Source of the DNA: Budorcas taxicolor | Taxonomy: Eukaryota > Chordata > Mammalia > Artiodactyla > Bovidae | Assembly: GCF_023091745.1 (NCBI RefSeq) | Contig: NC_068910.1 | Coordinates: 9,708,272-9,772,271 of the forward strand | Direction: 5' to 3' | DNA: 64,000 nucleotides | Shown: piece after piece, positions 53,546 through 64,000 of the stretch | Layout: the number at the start of each line of letters is the position of its first letter | Position numbering within the stretch: position 1 is the stretch's first letter | Notes under the pieces: model-generated | The model's database searches: none | What the model was told of the DNA's origin: nothing | The model's input: only the letters and a program-made list of their open reading frames with translations | Translations under genes and position numbers: made by a program

Positions 53546-55372
53546 CCCATCTCATTGCATCCTGTCAGGGGTGGGTGAGGGGCACAGGACAGCACGGGGG
53601 GGATGCACCTTTATCACCTGGTTAAGTGGCGTCTGCCAGGCTTGTCCATGTCTCTGCTCTCTTCCCCAGCTCTCTCCCTGGAAAGTGAGTTACTAAGTCC
53701 AGCTCACTCTCCAGGGGTAGTGATGGGCAGAGACTGGGGAGGATGGAGATTATGCTTCGCCTCCTCTCTGGGAGACGATCCACATCAATACATATTATTT
53801 GGAACTCACTGTTGGGAGATGTGGTGTTCCGAATATCAAGTCGCCCGACATGTCTCCATCCAGACAGCCCCTTCTCCTGAGTGCAGCAGCCAAGAGGCTG
53901 TAAGTATTTCTTCTTACCTGCTCCTGTCCCTCCGGTTCAGGGACTAAAAAGTGAACCCCGACGCCACCATCTGCGAGTGTTTATTATCCACTGCAGGAAC
54001 TGTCAGGTGGCTTGGGAGGAGGTTCTGGTTAGCCACTCTGCCCTTGACCAGGCAGCGGAGGCCTGTTCCTTGAAGTGGCTAGGGGTCAGGCAGGTGCCTG
54101 GCTTTGCACCACTAAGAACTAGGTGCAAGGTCTCCACCTGTGGGGCCCAGATGAATCTCTAGACCTGTGGTGGTGATGGGGTGTTGCCAGCCCTGCAGCC
54201 TGCCTGGATGCTGGGTCACTAGCCTAAAATACAGCCTCGTGGGATGTCCTCAGGCCCCAGGCCTTCCTCTCCAGCTCTTTGAGTTTTATGTCATAACAAA
54301 CAGCTCTGCACCAACCTTGTTGCCCCCATCCTCCCCTATGAGCCAAGGGGGTGAGCAGTTCCCTGACACTCAGCTTCTGGGAGATATCATACCTTACTCA
54401 ACAGTTTATTAGTTTTCCTGAAAGAACATCATGGTTTTGAAAGATGGGTCCAAATAATCCCTGCTGGTGTCCTTTCTCTCAAGTGGTGGGGCTGGAGCCA
54501 GCCCTGCTGAGCTGCTGCTACCATGCTGACCTCAGAGGGCAGGGGCTCAGCCCCTCCCTGCCCCCGTCCATCTTATCCCAGTACAGTCACTGTCATGGGA
54601 ACCACCTGTGGCCTCCTGGGGGTCCAGTCCTGGAATGGGATGGATGAGCTTCAGGTATGAAGTGAATGAGCAGGACCTGTACTCATCCCTTCCTTTCCCC
54701 ACTCAGCTGAGTGCCCAGATGTCTGATGTGGGTGTATGGTGGGCTGGCCTCACGAGAATGTCCTGCCAGAACAGGAGCTGGATGCTGCCAGCTCCCTGGA
54801 AACAAGTAAGAGGCCTCTGATCTGGGCAGGGGCAAGGATGGAGGGACTGAGGCTCTGGCCATGAGGAGGGCATGATGCCCATGCAGGGGACAGGCAGCCA
54901 TGTGTGTGGCTGGGGCCTGGGGCCAAGGGCCCTCTTGAGGCCAGTTCCTCCACTGAGCTGGCCTGGGATGGGCTGATCCCAGGGGACCAGGAAGCCCACA
55001 CTGCTTGTGGAACTTGTACGTCTTCAGGGCCCATGGAAAAGAACTTCAAGAGACACAGCCGAGGCCCACGACCTGCACCTGCCTTGGGTACTGTGTATAT
55101 TGAACAGCAATCCAAAAAACAGTCAAGATGTTAGGGGAAAAAAAAAGTGAAAAGAGAAACATTTTAAAGCAGCAGAGTTAAAAAAACCAAACAGCAACAA
55201 CCAAAAAACTGGACTGTCAGCTGAAAAAGGGACACCACTAGAAGCTAAAAGGTCATGGTAATTCAGATTCTGCTAAGCCTTTGAAGTGGCCCCTGATGAT
55301 TGTGACTATCCTGCACAGACATCCTAACATCAGTCTCCTACTGTAAAGAATCAAAGCTGAAGTCAACTGTCC
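53546..55372 (-). other. C3orf62: C3orf62 3' UTR and downstream flank
   Basis: After the stop at 55373 no gene is seen on either strand. Reverse-strand AATAAA signals lie at 54420-54415 and 53985-53980. Either could end the C3orf62 transcript, and I cannot choose between them. Confidence 0.45.
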
Positions 55373-58268
55373 TTACTCAATTTGGTATTTAAAAGAGGTC
55401 ATCAAATTGTAGTCCTCTTCCAAGTCCAGAACAGTCTCCACGATATTGTGGTCATCGAAAGCCTGCCTGAGGCCGCCAGAGTCTGCGTCCGGGGCCTTCT
55501 GAGGGCTCTCATCCACCAGCAAGGCCCAGGCTTCGTCCTTGAAAGGCGAATCTTCACAGTGGCCACACACACGGTTCAACTCGTTTTCAAATTCTAGTTT
55601 ACCAGCCAATTCTTCAATAGTTCGGATGCTTGTATGGTCTTAAAAATAAAAACATTCAGCATTAGAAATCCAGTGGGAAAATTCTGAAGGGATTTCAAGC
55701 AGAAGTTAAAAACCACAAATGGGTGGCCGTCTCCTGGGAGCGTGCAAAGCCGGTGCTCCTGACCTGGCCTGGCAGGCTGTCACATGGTAACATGGGCTTG
55801 CTGCCCCCCTTTCTAGCGCAGGTATTTACTGAGTCCCAAACAGCCACTGGTCTCCAAGGAGGATGTATCCTCCAAGTGGAAGGATACAGAGATGCATGTG
55901 CCTATTCTGGCTCTTGGGGAACTATTCCCTGACTTGTGGGGTCTTTTGAATAAGTAAAATGCTTCCTGTTGGGATTTCCCTGTCGGTCCAGTGGTTAAGA
56001 CTTCATAAACTCCACTGCACAGGGCGTGGGTTCAATCCCTGGTCAGAGAACTAAGATCTAACCTGGTCAGGTGGCACTGGTGATACAGAACCCACCTACC
56101 AGTGTGGGAGAGATAAGACATGTGGATTGGATCCCTGGGTCAGGAACATCCCCTGGAGGAGAGCATGGTAATCCACTCCAGGATCCTTGTCTGGAGAAAC
56201 CCATGGAGGGAGCAGCCTGGTGGGCTATAGTATATGGGGTGGCAAAGAGCTGGACATGACCAAAGCAACTGAGCACAGCACATAGCACAGAGAGCCATGG
56301 ACCACAGCCAGAAGAGAAGAAAAATGCTTCCCGCAGACGGCAGGGGCCATGGAGGGAGGCAGGCAGAGGCAGCGATGACTTCCGTTCACCTACCAGGACC
56401 ACGGGAGGGAGACTCGGGTCACTAGAGCAAGGGCAGGGGTCTCACTTTGTGCCCCAGGGCATACACCACCTCTCACCAGACCGCCTCCTTTCCTGCCCCA
56501 TAACCCGGTGACCCTTCAGAGCCAACAGCTTTGGGCTGCTCCCAAGGCTATGTATCTCTTAATTAGAAGCTGTCTGGCCACTGTGCATTGTGTAAAAATA
56601 GGGCGCATGAAGTTCACATACAGAATATACAGATGTGTGTGTAGCAAAAAAGTGTCTACGCCAGGATATACCGCACTGTGTTAACAGTGGTTGCCTTTCT
56701 GGTGGATGGCAGAATTAAAGGGGAGGTTTGGGCTTCTAACTTTTCTTTTAATCTTGTGTTACCACCGCCCACCTGAGATGGACTACTCCCCCCCTCTTCA
56801 TCTCTGCCTATGTCCTGTTTCCTTCACAAATAAACTCATCCACCAACAGTGGCTGCGGTCCTTGGCCTCCGGGGATTCACTCTAACTACATTTATGAAAT
56901 GACTTGATGGATGTGACTCCTCCAGGCTATCAGCTCCATGAAGGCTCTCTGCATGGAGCCTGCTGTGAACCAAACAAATCTACCAAGCCAATGGAAGAGA
57001 CCTAAGTGTTTTTTATGACACTTGCTGACTTGGGGGCTTGGGTGAAGGATCTATCCTTTCAGGGAGAGGATGGAGCAGCCCTCTGAACTCACCAATCATA
57101 TCAAGCAGATCCTTTGTAACCTCTTGGCTGGAACCACTGAGTGGGATGCTTGTGTCAACTTTCACATCCTTCTCTGTATCATTCCTGCAGCCCCCGGGAG
57201 AAAAAAAAAAAGGCAGAGGATTAGATCCTCTTTCAAGAAAGTATCGGAGGTGACCTCAGTGTTAGATAAGCTTAAAGACAAACACCAGTCCTTTAAATTG
57301 CCATTTATGTTGTGATTCAAAAACTGGGAACCACTAAGTGAAGTTGACTAAAAGAATCCTAATGCCCATTAATGTCTGTGAATAAGAGCACAGATATTTT
57401 TAATACTGAAACAATTAAACGGCTTCTTCAGTCTCTGCTTCCAGGGCAGCCAAGATGGCAGGACCTGGAAATTTCAGCCCACGTGGTCCTCCTTGCTAAG
57501 AGATGATGCAAAAGTAAACAAGTTTTAATTAGCCTTTAAAAGGTTCCTAAGACCAGGCAGTTTGCAACCACGTGGGAGAAGACAAGGTCTAGGGAAGACT
57601 TAGAGGCCCTAGTGAGTGAAGTCGCTCAGTGGTGCCCGACTCTTTGCGACCCCATGGACTGTAGCCTACCAGGGTCCTCTGTCCATGGGACTTTCCAGGC
57701 AAGAATACTGGTGGGTTGCCATTTCTATCTTCAGTAGAGCCCCCAAGGGGAGAGAAAAATCTGTTATGGACCCAGCTTAGGATTTTCAACAATTTTTTTT
57801 ACCCCCAGATAGGAGATCCCTCTAATTGTAGCTGTTAAACCCATGAGATTGTAATCACCTTAGACTGTCTTTTTTCCAGTTCTCTCCATCTCCTGCTGCT
57901 CGCCAAAACTGTCTTTCGGGTGCCAAAATGGAGGAACGCACCAGGATGTTTTCCTTGCTGCTCAGAGGGTTTCTTTTGGGGCAGAGCGCCTGGGGCTTTG
58001 CATTCACGGGGGCATGGTTTGGTGCAAAAGCCACGTTCTCATTCTCCAGAGCGCCAGGGATGGGAGAGAATGGAGCCGCAGAAGAGCAGGCTACCAGCGG
58101 GTGCCTCCGGCAGAGGAGCCGGTGCACGGGGAGGGGGAAGGAGAGCGGGGCGGCGTCGGGCTCCACCCGCGGGCGGCCCGAGCACTCCTGGGAATGGCTG
58201 ACTCCTTCAAAGGCCCGGTCGATGGCTGCAGTCAGCTCCTTTCTGCATCTCCTCAGTTTCTCAGACAT
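55373..58268 (-). CDS. C3orf62: C3orf62 ortholog (three coding exons)
   Basis: The coding exons on the minus strand are 58268-57859, 57184-57093 and 55638-55373, with GT-AG borders. The joined frame is 768 nt, 255 residues (human about 267). It begins MSEKLRRCRKELTAAIDRAF, contains PVHRLLCRRHPL, NHAPVNAKP, SSILAPER, EVTKDLLDMID and IRTIEELAGKLEFENELN, and ends NIVETVLDLEEDYNLMTSF. It has no signal peptide, membrane segment or enzyme motif; the C-terminal third is acidic and helix-prone. From memory the mouse ortholog is testis-enriched and needed for spermatogenesis, but the molecular role is unknown to me. I chose the ATG at 58268 because it aligns with the family start; an in-frame ATG 19 codons upstream lies across a likely acceptor (before 58306) and is probably not used. 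Confidence 0.95.
55967..56320 (+). mobile_element. CHR-type SINE containing a nested Bov-tA
   Basis: The CHR head (GGGATTTCCCTGTCGGTCCAG at about 55971) runs to about 56063. It is followed by a diverged Bov-tA (about 56064-56280, B-box-like TTGGATCCCTGGGT) and CHR-like remainder. The whole is flanked by AAAATGCTTCC at 55957-55966 (as seen on the left) and 56321-56331. It lies in C3orf62 intron 2; the rest of 55639-57092 shows no element. Confidence 0.85.
57611..57734 (-). mobile_element. Bov-A monomer SINE, reversed
   Basis: It is a short Bov-A copy (GAAGTCGCTCAGTGGTGCCC to GGTTGCCATTTC). It is flanked by TAGAGGCCCT / TAGAGCCCCC at 57601-57610 and 57735-57744, in C3orf62 intron 1. Confidence 0.88.
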
Positions 58269-58379
58269 CTTCCCTACAAGCGACAGTGTCTTTATTATGT
58301 AATACACTGGAAATGCACAGAACAACGTGAGAATAGCGGTACAGATGAGGTTGTAAACCGACCACGAAGGGGTATTTAT

Positions 58380-58960
58380 CAGTTTCCTTGAGTTTGAACC
58401 ACGCCACAGGTCAAAGCCGAGAAACCCACTCTCGGGGAGATTTTCTCATCGCGGGAACAGCTGCGTCCCCACTTCTCCACCGGGGAGGGAAGAACCGGCG
58501 ATCGATCGAGCCCGGCCCTCCTCCTCGGCTCCCGACCACCCCCACTCCGCTCTCAGGCCCCACCCCGTGGCCGCCCAGGGCGGAGATCCACGGCCGCGTC
58601 CTCACCCATCAGCCGGAGAAACCGCACTGCCGACCCCGCCAACGGTCGGTCGTCGCGCGCTCTCATCAGGGGATCGCGCGTGTCCAGGACTAACGAGCCC
58701 AACCCCCACGGCTAGGGTTAAAGGTCAGACAAGGGACGCATGGATGACCTCGTTCTTTGAACCCACGCAGCGTGATGGGGAAGCAGAGGGCCCACGCACG
58801 CACGGAGGGTACAGCAACAATGGCCGTGAGTAAGGCCCGGGGAAAGGGTGGGGAAATCAGACCACGGTGGCCGTGGCCGAGGCCGAGGGGCGGGGATCTC
58901 CCTTCTAACCAAAGTCCCCGGCAGAACGGGAGCCCTTTCCAAGCCCAGGAAAGCTCCTAT
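58380..58960 (-). promoter_or_regulatory. C3orf62: CpG island promoter of C3orf62 with non-coding exon 1
   Basis: This CpG-dense block lies directly upstream of the first coding exon. A likely acceptor TTCTGTGCATTTCCAG before 58306 implies a separate non-coding first exon inside the island. The distance to the USP4 stop codon (59692) is only about 0.8-1.2 kb. Confidence 0.7.
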
Positions 58961-59691
58961 TCCGAAGCCAACCCGGAGAGAGACGGCTGCGGGAGACCTG
59001 GTGCCCAGCAGTGTCGTGTCCTGATATTTAAGTGAGACCTAATACAAGTGCCAGACCATATATCCAACAGTCTCAATTCATCAAGGATGCTGGGAACAGA
59101 ACAGAACTGCCAGGCTCCACAGGAGACTGAAGGGCAGGAAGCCTACCACCAAGCATCATTAGGGAGAAGGAAGCTGGCAATTCAAGGTGACTCAAAGGGA
59201 AACAGAAAGGGGCGTCAGTGGCTACTTTTTTGGGTATTATAAACCTATCTCGGTGCACAGTAAGGGAAAAGGGGACGACATCAAGTTTACTTGAGGTTGA
59301 TTTACTGTGGGCAGACCACTGGGAGGACCAGTAACCAGCACCAGAATCCGAAACCCAGGAGGGCAGGGCGGCCCCCCACTCCATGACAGTGTGTTCCTCT
59401 CCACTCTTGGGAATCCGCCAGACACTCTCCACTGTGTGCTCCCCACCGCCAACCCCAACTCTGGAGCTCTACCTGTTTTACAGAAAATTTTTACCACCTG
59501 TATAAAAAAAAATAATTCAGCCTCTTGACATAACCCTTCTGAGCAAACAGGGTCTTTTTTTTTTTTTCTCTTCTGCTCATAAAAGGAAATTTCCTCATCT
59601 GGTTTTTAGACGGCACACTAGCAGTCTTCAGTGTCAAAGGTGTTCTCCTGGGGGGTGGCACTGGTGCTGTGGTGCAGGGGCACTGGGCAGG
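58961..59691 (-). other. USP4: USP4 3' UTR and C3orf62 upstream flank
   Basis: There is no AATAAA or ATTAAA on the minus strand here. Two AGTAAA variants lie at 59305-59300 and 59290-59285. USP4 transcripts therefore use a variant signal or read into the C3orf62 island. Confidence 0.45.
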
Positions 59692-62600
59692 TCAGTTGGT
59701 GTCCATGCTGTAAGTCTCGTCATCCCCCGTGCCCTGCTGTGAGCTGCCTGGTCTTGCACTGCCATCAGAGGAGCCAGGAAAACTGAGTGACGGTGTCTTA
59801 TGAAACTCATCGTCTCGACGCTGGTAAAACAGCACGTAAGCTGCTTTCGTCTAAAACACACGAGGCACAACATCCATTCACAGGTTGGAACAATCACCCA
59901 TTCCCCGCAAGCTTTGGTCTCTATTCAAAACACACCACCCTCAGGGATCCGCCGTCTTGCCCTGCGCATCCACACACTGAAGTGATGGTGAAAGCCGTAC
60001 CACCTAAGGCTGGCTCATGCTGACCATGCCCAGGGTGTCAGGAAAGGTAGGAGCCCTGTGACAGACTCAGGAGAGTCAAGTGTCTCATTTAGGAAGGGTC
60101 CCGGAAGGAACGGTAGTCAATTCTTTCTCTACCGCACTTAGTTCCCACTGTCCCAGCAGGATGACTCAATAACCAACTAGCCTGGGGGACTCTTCCCAGC
60201 TCTAATCCCTAAAGGTAAGAGTGGGAACCAGGTATGAGGGCCTACTCACCACTATCTGATCCTCACAGGCCAGGGACACATTGCTATCATCAAAGTAATA
60301 CCATTTCCCGTTCAGTTTGTTCTTCGCGTACGCAGTGTCTGCCAAGGCAAGAGAATATGCTAGCTGGTCATCCAGAGAGGTGATCTGGCTAGCTCAGTAG
60401 GCTGGCACTCAACAACTCCAAAACATGACACATATCCAGAGTCTGAAATTAAAGGTAATTTACAGCTTGTGTCCTAACAACCGAAAGAGAACTCATCCGT
60501 AAAAAAAAGTAAGATCTTCCCTTCTCAAAAAGGCACTTAAAAGGGTAAAAATGGAGCTGCTGGGGACTAAGCCTTTAAACTGTAACTTTGGGGAAAACAG
60601 CCATGAGCACTAATTCAGAGTTAGGGGACCCATAAAAGGAGCTGATACTTTTTAAGATTTAAGCAAAACAATAGCTGTCAAAAAACATGCCAAGTCAAAC
60701 ACCCCCACTGTAGCCAGGACTGACAGTCTATTGTCTCTCACTGCCGCTGGAGCCGGTGGGGTTATCCCAGTGAGAGACACACTGGCGGCTTGGGTTGGCA
60801 GAGTTGGGATGTGAACAAGAAAACTTAAATATATCTGTCTTTGAAACTCTTGAGTCAAGAATCTGTGGCTCAGTAACAATTCCTCACACCCGTCCAAGTA
60901 TTTTCCAGAGTGAACACTTCCGGTTTTGATTTTACACTTTCTGAGCAAGAAGTGTTCACAACAGACTCAGCAGTGATACCCGATTCCTGCTTCACTCAGA
61001 CTCTCAGAAACGACTCAGTCTGATGGAGATCCGGTTTCTGGTCTCGACCTGCTGTGTGGCTCAGGCAGGCTGTTTAACTATTCTTCACTGCGGTGTTTAC
61101 TGCACCAAGCGGTGGTGAAGGACACAGGACAAAGTGACCGAGAAGGTGCCAAGGGGCTGACCCTGCTGCCCATGCTTGGCGGAACAGCAACAATGATGGC
61201 TCTCAATCACGGTGTTCCAATTGTGGACCCAGTGTGGGTCTGCACACAACCAGCCTAACCTGGATAAGGAAACTGAAGCATACGGAAGCTAAGTAACGTG
61301 CCCAAGCAGTACGTCTGTATGCTAAAATAATTAAAAACGAATACAGGGGTCCAGTATGAATGAATACAGATATCAAAATTAATTTGCAGAGAAAAAAAAG
61401 TTAGAGAAGAGTAAGTGCTATAGGATGTGGTATGATCACAGGTATTGCAAGTAGCCACTCTAGAAGAGTCCCAGTTTTTAGACAGGCACAATTTTTCTTT
61501 CCCACCTGTTTCTACAGCTAGTTGGTAGTCCTGTGACCAAGTTATAGCCAATGAGACGTATGTAGAGGAGTTGAGGGGGATTTCCGGGAAGTCTACTTAA
61601 AAAGGAAGGTGAGGCCCTTTTTTCCCCTTCTTCCAATGGCCTGGGATGTAGACCTGAGGGCTGGAGAATGGGCAGCCATCCAAAGGCAGGAGGTGATATG
61701 GTGAGAATAGAGAGGCAGGAGAACAGACTTGGGCCAACAGAAAAAGCTTACCAGTACAGGAGAGAAGACTGGGGTTTGGGGCAGTTCATAATCCACCGTG
61801 AGGGTAAATGGAGCTGACCCCCCCACGGTGCCATCTCTTGGGGTCCTGACACTGGGTGTAGTGGCAGCTGTCATGGCGCAGATGCAACAGAGGAGACATG
61901 AGGAGACCCAGCTCCTCACTTCAGTGTCACTACCACCTTCCGTAAACAAGTGACCAGACAGACTAGTGAAAGTAGAAATGCCAAGTAAACCTACACGTCA
62001 CAGAAATCCCGGAAAATAAAGTAGAACAAAGGAAAAAAAAAAGTAAAACGAACATTTTGGTCTCTCTCTTTCTAGGTTGTCCCCTCTCCTATCAGTTTGC
62101 CTTTTGTTTCAATGTATATAGTTGTGATACTACTTTCTGTAATGATGCAATTTTGTGTGGCTGTTTCCCCTGAACACATTCATGGGCATTTCCCCATGGT
62201 ATTAATAATTTTATTTCACAATGGCTGTGTGCCATCAAGCAGATGGACAGCAGTGCCAGCTGGCTGATCACCTATGCTGTTACTATTTTCCACTAGTGAA
62301 GTGAAGTCACTCAGTTGTGTCTGACTCTTTGAGACCCCATGGACTATATAGCCCACTAGGCTCCTCCATCCATGGAATTTTCTAGGCAAGAGTACTGGAG
62401 TGGGTTACCATTTCCTTCTCCAGGGGATGTTCCCAACCCAGGGAGCGAACCAGGTCTCCCGCATTGTGGGCAGATGCTTTACAGTCTGAGCCACCGGTAT
62501 AAATGGGTAAACACCTTTGTACATGAAGCTTTTCCCCAAAGTCCAGTAATTTCGAAGGATAGATTTACTGGAAGTGGATTTTTGGATTAAAGGATATGAA

Positions 62601-64000
62601 CCACCACCCTACCAAAACAACTGAGGGGCAGCCTGCAACTTGAGGCCTGAAGAGCTGTATAAGTTAAGTCCTTAGGGCAGTGGCAGGCACAGGGAAGGCT
62701 GGTGATAGATGAGTGCCCAAGGGCGTTTCAATATCTCAGAGGGGAGCAGATGCCAGTACTCACAGTGGCCAACCCCCATGGCTCCATAGTGATTGGACAC
62801 GGCGATGAGGTCGTACACATATGGCCTCGCTGACGGGTCACAGACAAACTCCGACATGTTCAGACCTCTAAGCACAGAAAACAAAAAGAACCCTTCAATA
62901 CCTTAAACTGTGAGAAGTCAGAGCAATCTAGCCACCCCTTTCATGCAACAGGCTAGAACACAGGAGGCCCTCAGGGACTAACTGCAGAACGAACGGATGA
63001 AGAGTCCAGACAGAAGGCGCCCTGGGGTCTTGCTCTGACCACTGACATGTTAGGCTGGAGAAGGGAAGCCTCCTGGGGAACTCCAACCCCTGACAAGATG
63101 GCAAGGAAGGGCTCTGGGCACAGACGTGAGGGCTGTTGCAACTTTGTAGAAATGGCTATTACTGTCAGAATCACAGTTAGTGCCATAAAAATGTAAGCTA
63201 AATACTAAAACAGGCCCCTCAAAGCATTTTTTCCCCTAATGTTTTATTTCTAAAATTTTAAATATACAGAAAAAAGAGTTTGACAACAAATACCTCTATT
63301 TGTTGACTTACTGCCATCTAGGTCCTCCCACTGATATGTCATACTGCATCTATCTATCTACCTGTACACCTGCCCCTGAAGAAAGCATTTTTAAATCTGC
63401 ATGTTATGGGGAACTCCTACCTTGCTGACCGACTGTGTCACTTACACTCTGTACCCTGGGACTTGAGAGGACCCAAGAAGCCAGCCAGTCCCAGCCCCTG
63501 CCCCAAGGACAGGACTGCGGTGGAGTTGTACCACCAAGGGCGGCCCCCAACAATCCAACTCTCCCCAGCAGATTACTCTCTGCGTCCTGTGCTCCTGCAT
63601 TAATGCGGTGCAGCACGTTCGTGTGCTGTCCTACTGAGTCTGGGCTCCCAGGAACCAAGGACAGGTAAGAAGACCAGGTTAGTCAAGCTGCATAGGGACT
63701 CAAGAGGGGACGTGGTTCTATCTTCCCTAGACAAGGAGGGGAAATGAGCCTAAAATCCTAACTGCCCAGAGCCCAGCAACACACACATCTTAATGCAGAA
63801 AAGCCTTTGGTGGCAAAACACTCTGCCTATCTGCCCAGATGGTCTGCATGGTTTTTAATTTTCCCCAAAATACCACTGCAGCCCAGGGACCCACCTGACT
63901 GGGAACTCCACGACTGTATCAAGCTTATCCCTCCAGTATCTATTGTAGGAGAAACGTTTGAGGTGGACCACCAGGATTTTTGGCAAGGACCACAGGTCAA
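59692..64000 (-). CDS. USP4: Ubiquitin carboxyl-terminal hydrolase 4, C-terminal exons (partial)
   Basis: Exons on the minus strand are 64000-63895 (continues outside the window), 62867-62764, 60338-60250 and 59850-59692 (TGA at 59694-59692). They join in frame to 151 C-terminal residues, about a sixth of the roughly 963-residue enzyme. The first exon gives DLWSLPKILVVHLKRFSYN, the next GLNMSEFVCDPSARPYVYDL and AVSNHYGAMGVGHYTAYA. This is the USP His box, whose GHYTA histidine is the catalytic one. Then come WYYFDDSNVS, with the acidic catalytic partner region, and AAYVLFYQRRD. The catalytic cysteine box lies outside. USP4 removes ubiquitin from many substrates, including spliceosome, DNA repair and TGF-beta pathway proteins (literature). 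Introns are GT-AG. No defect is visible. Confidence 0.96.
60339..62763 (-). other. USP4 penultimate-region intron
   Basis: It contains a Bov-tA at 62294-62500 and a short MIR-like antisense piece at about 61.26-61.32 kb (TAAGGAAACTGAAGCATACGG). I see no other element. The 62868-63894 intron shows none. Confidence 0.5.
62294..62500 (-). mobile_element. Bov-tA SINE, reversed
   Basis: The body (GAAGTCACTCAGTTGTGTCTG) leads to the reversed tRNA head (GTCTGAGCCACCGG) and lies in a USP4 intron. Confidence 0.93.

Overview
This is a mammalian nuclear window, and specifically a ruminant one. It carries many Bov-tA, Bov-A2, BovB (RTE) and CHR-type tRNA SINE copies, split genes with GT-AG introns, and CpG-island promoters. 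Gene content and order match the block that in human lies on 3p21.31: CCDC71 promoter side, KLHDC8B, C3orf84, IHO1/CCDC36, C3orf62, USP4. The species (cattle, sheep, goat or other) cannot be settled from sequence alone.

Left part (1-9 kb): a CpG-rich promoter-like block at about 240-770, probably the CCDC71 side, then KLHDC8B on + with a CpG-island promoter, a non-coding first exon and five coding exons (354 aa). Next, on -, comes C3orf84 (9.55-17.43 kb, four coding exons, 204 aa), a small protein I place among sperm/ciliary microtubule proteins. Its introns hold an L2, nested CHR/Bov-tA SINEs and an L1 tail. From 18.6 to 21.7 kb lies an antisense L1 relic split by a nearly full-length dead mariner and two Bov elements. 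At 22.1-22.9 kb a GC-rich block with CCAAT, GC-box and E2F-like motifs and a long G-run tract is the best candidate for the IHO1 promoter.

Centre (27.5-48.9 kb): IHO1 on +, seven coding exons that join without a frame break into a 598-aa protein, ending in a poly(A) signal at 48871. Its introns are full of L1, BovB, CHR, Bov-tA and MLT1 copies. Intron 6 (40.8-46.4 kb) also holds a ferritin light chain (FTL) processed pseudogene that keeps a recognisable iron-responsive element.

Right part (48.9-64 kb): about 6 kb of intergenic DNA, then C3orf62 on - (three coding exons, 255 aa) with a CpG-island promoter. The last four coding exons of USP4 follow on - (151 C-terminal residues with the catalytic-histidine region), running off the right edge.

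Three genes with reported or suspected germline roles (C3orf84, IHO1, C3orf62) thus sit between broadly expressed KLHDC8B and USP4. No bacterial-type system, CRISPR array or new enzyme system is present. The less ordinary observations are two target-site-duplicated insertions made only of A-rich tail, the IRE fossil in the FTL pseudogene, three upstream ORFs before KLHDC8B, a perfect fold-back in a BovB copy, and the G-rich tract next to the putative IHO1 promoter. All coordinates were read by eye, so repeat boundaries are approximate unless a target-site duplication is quoted.
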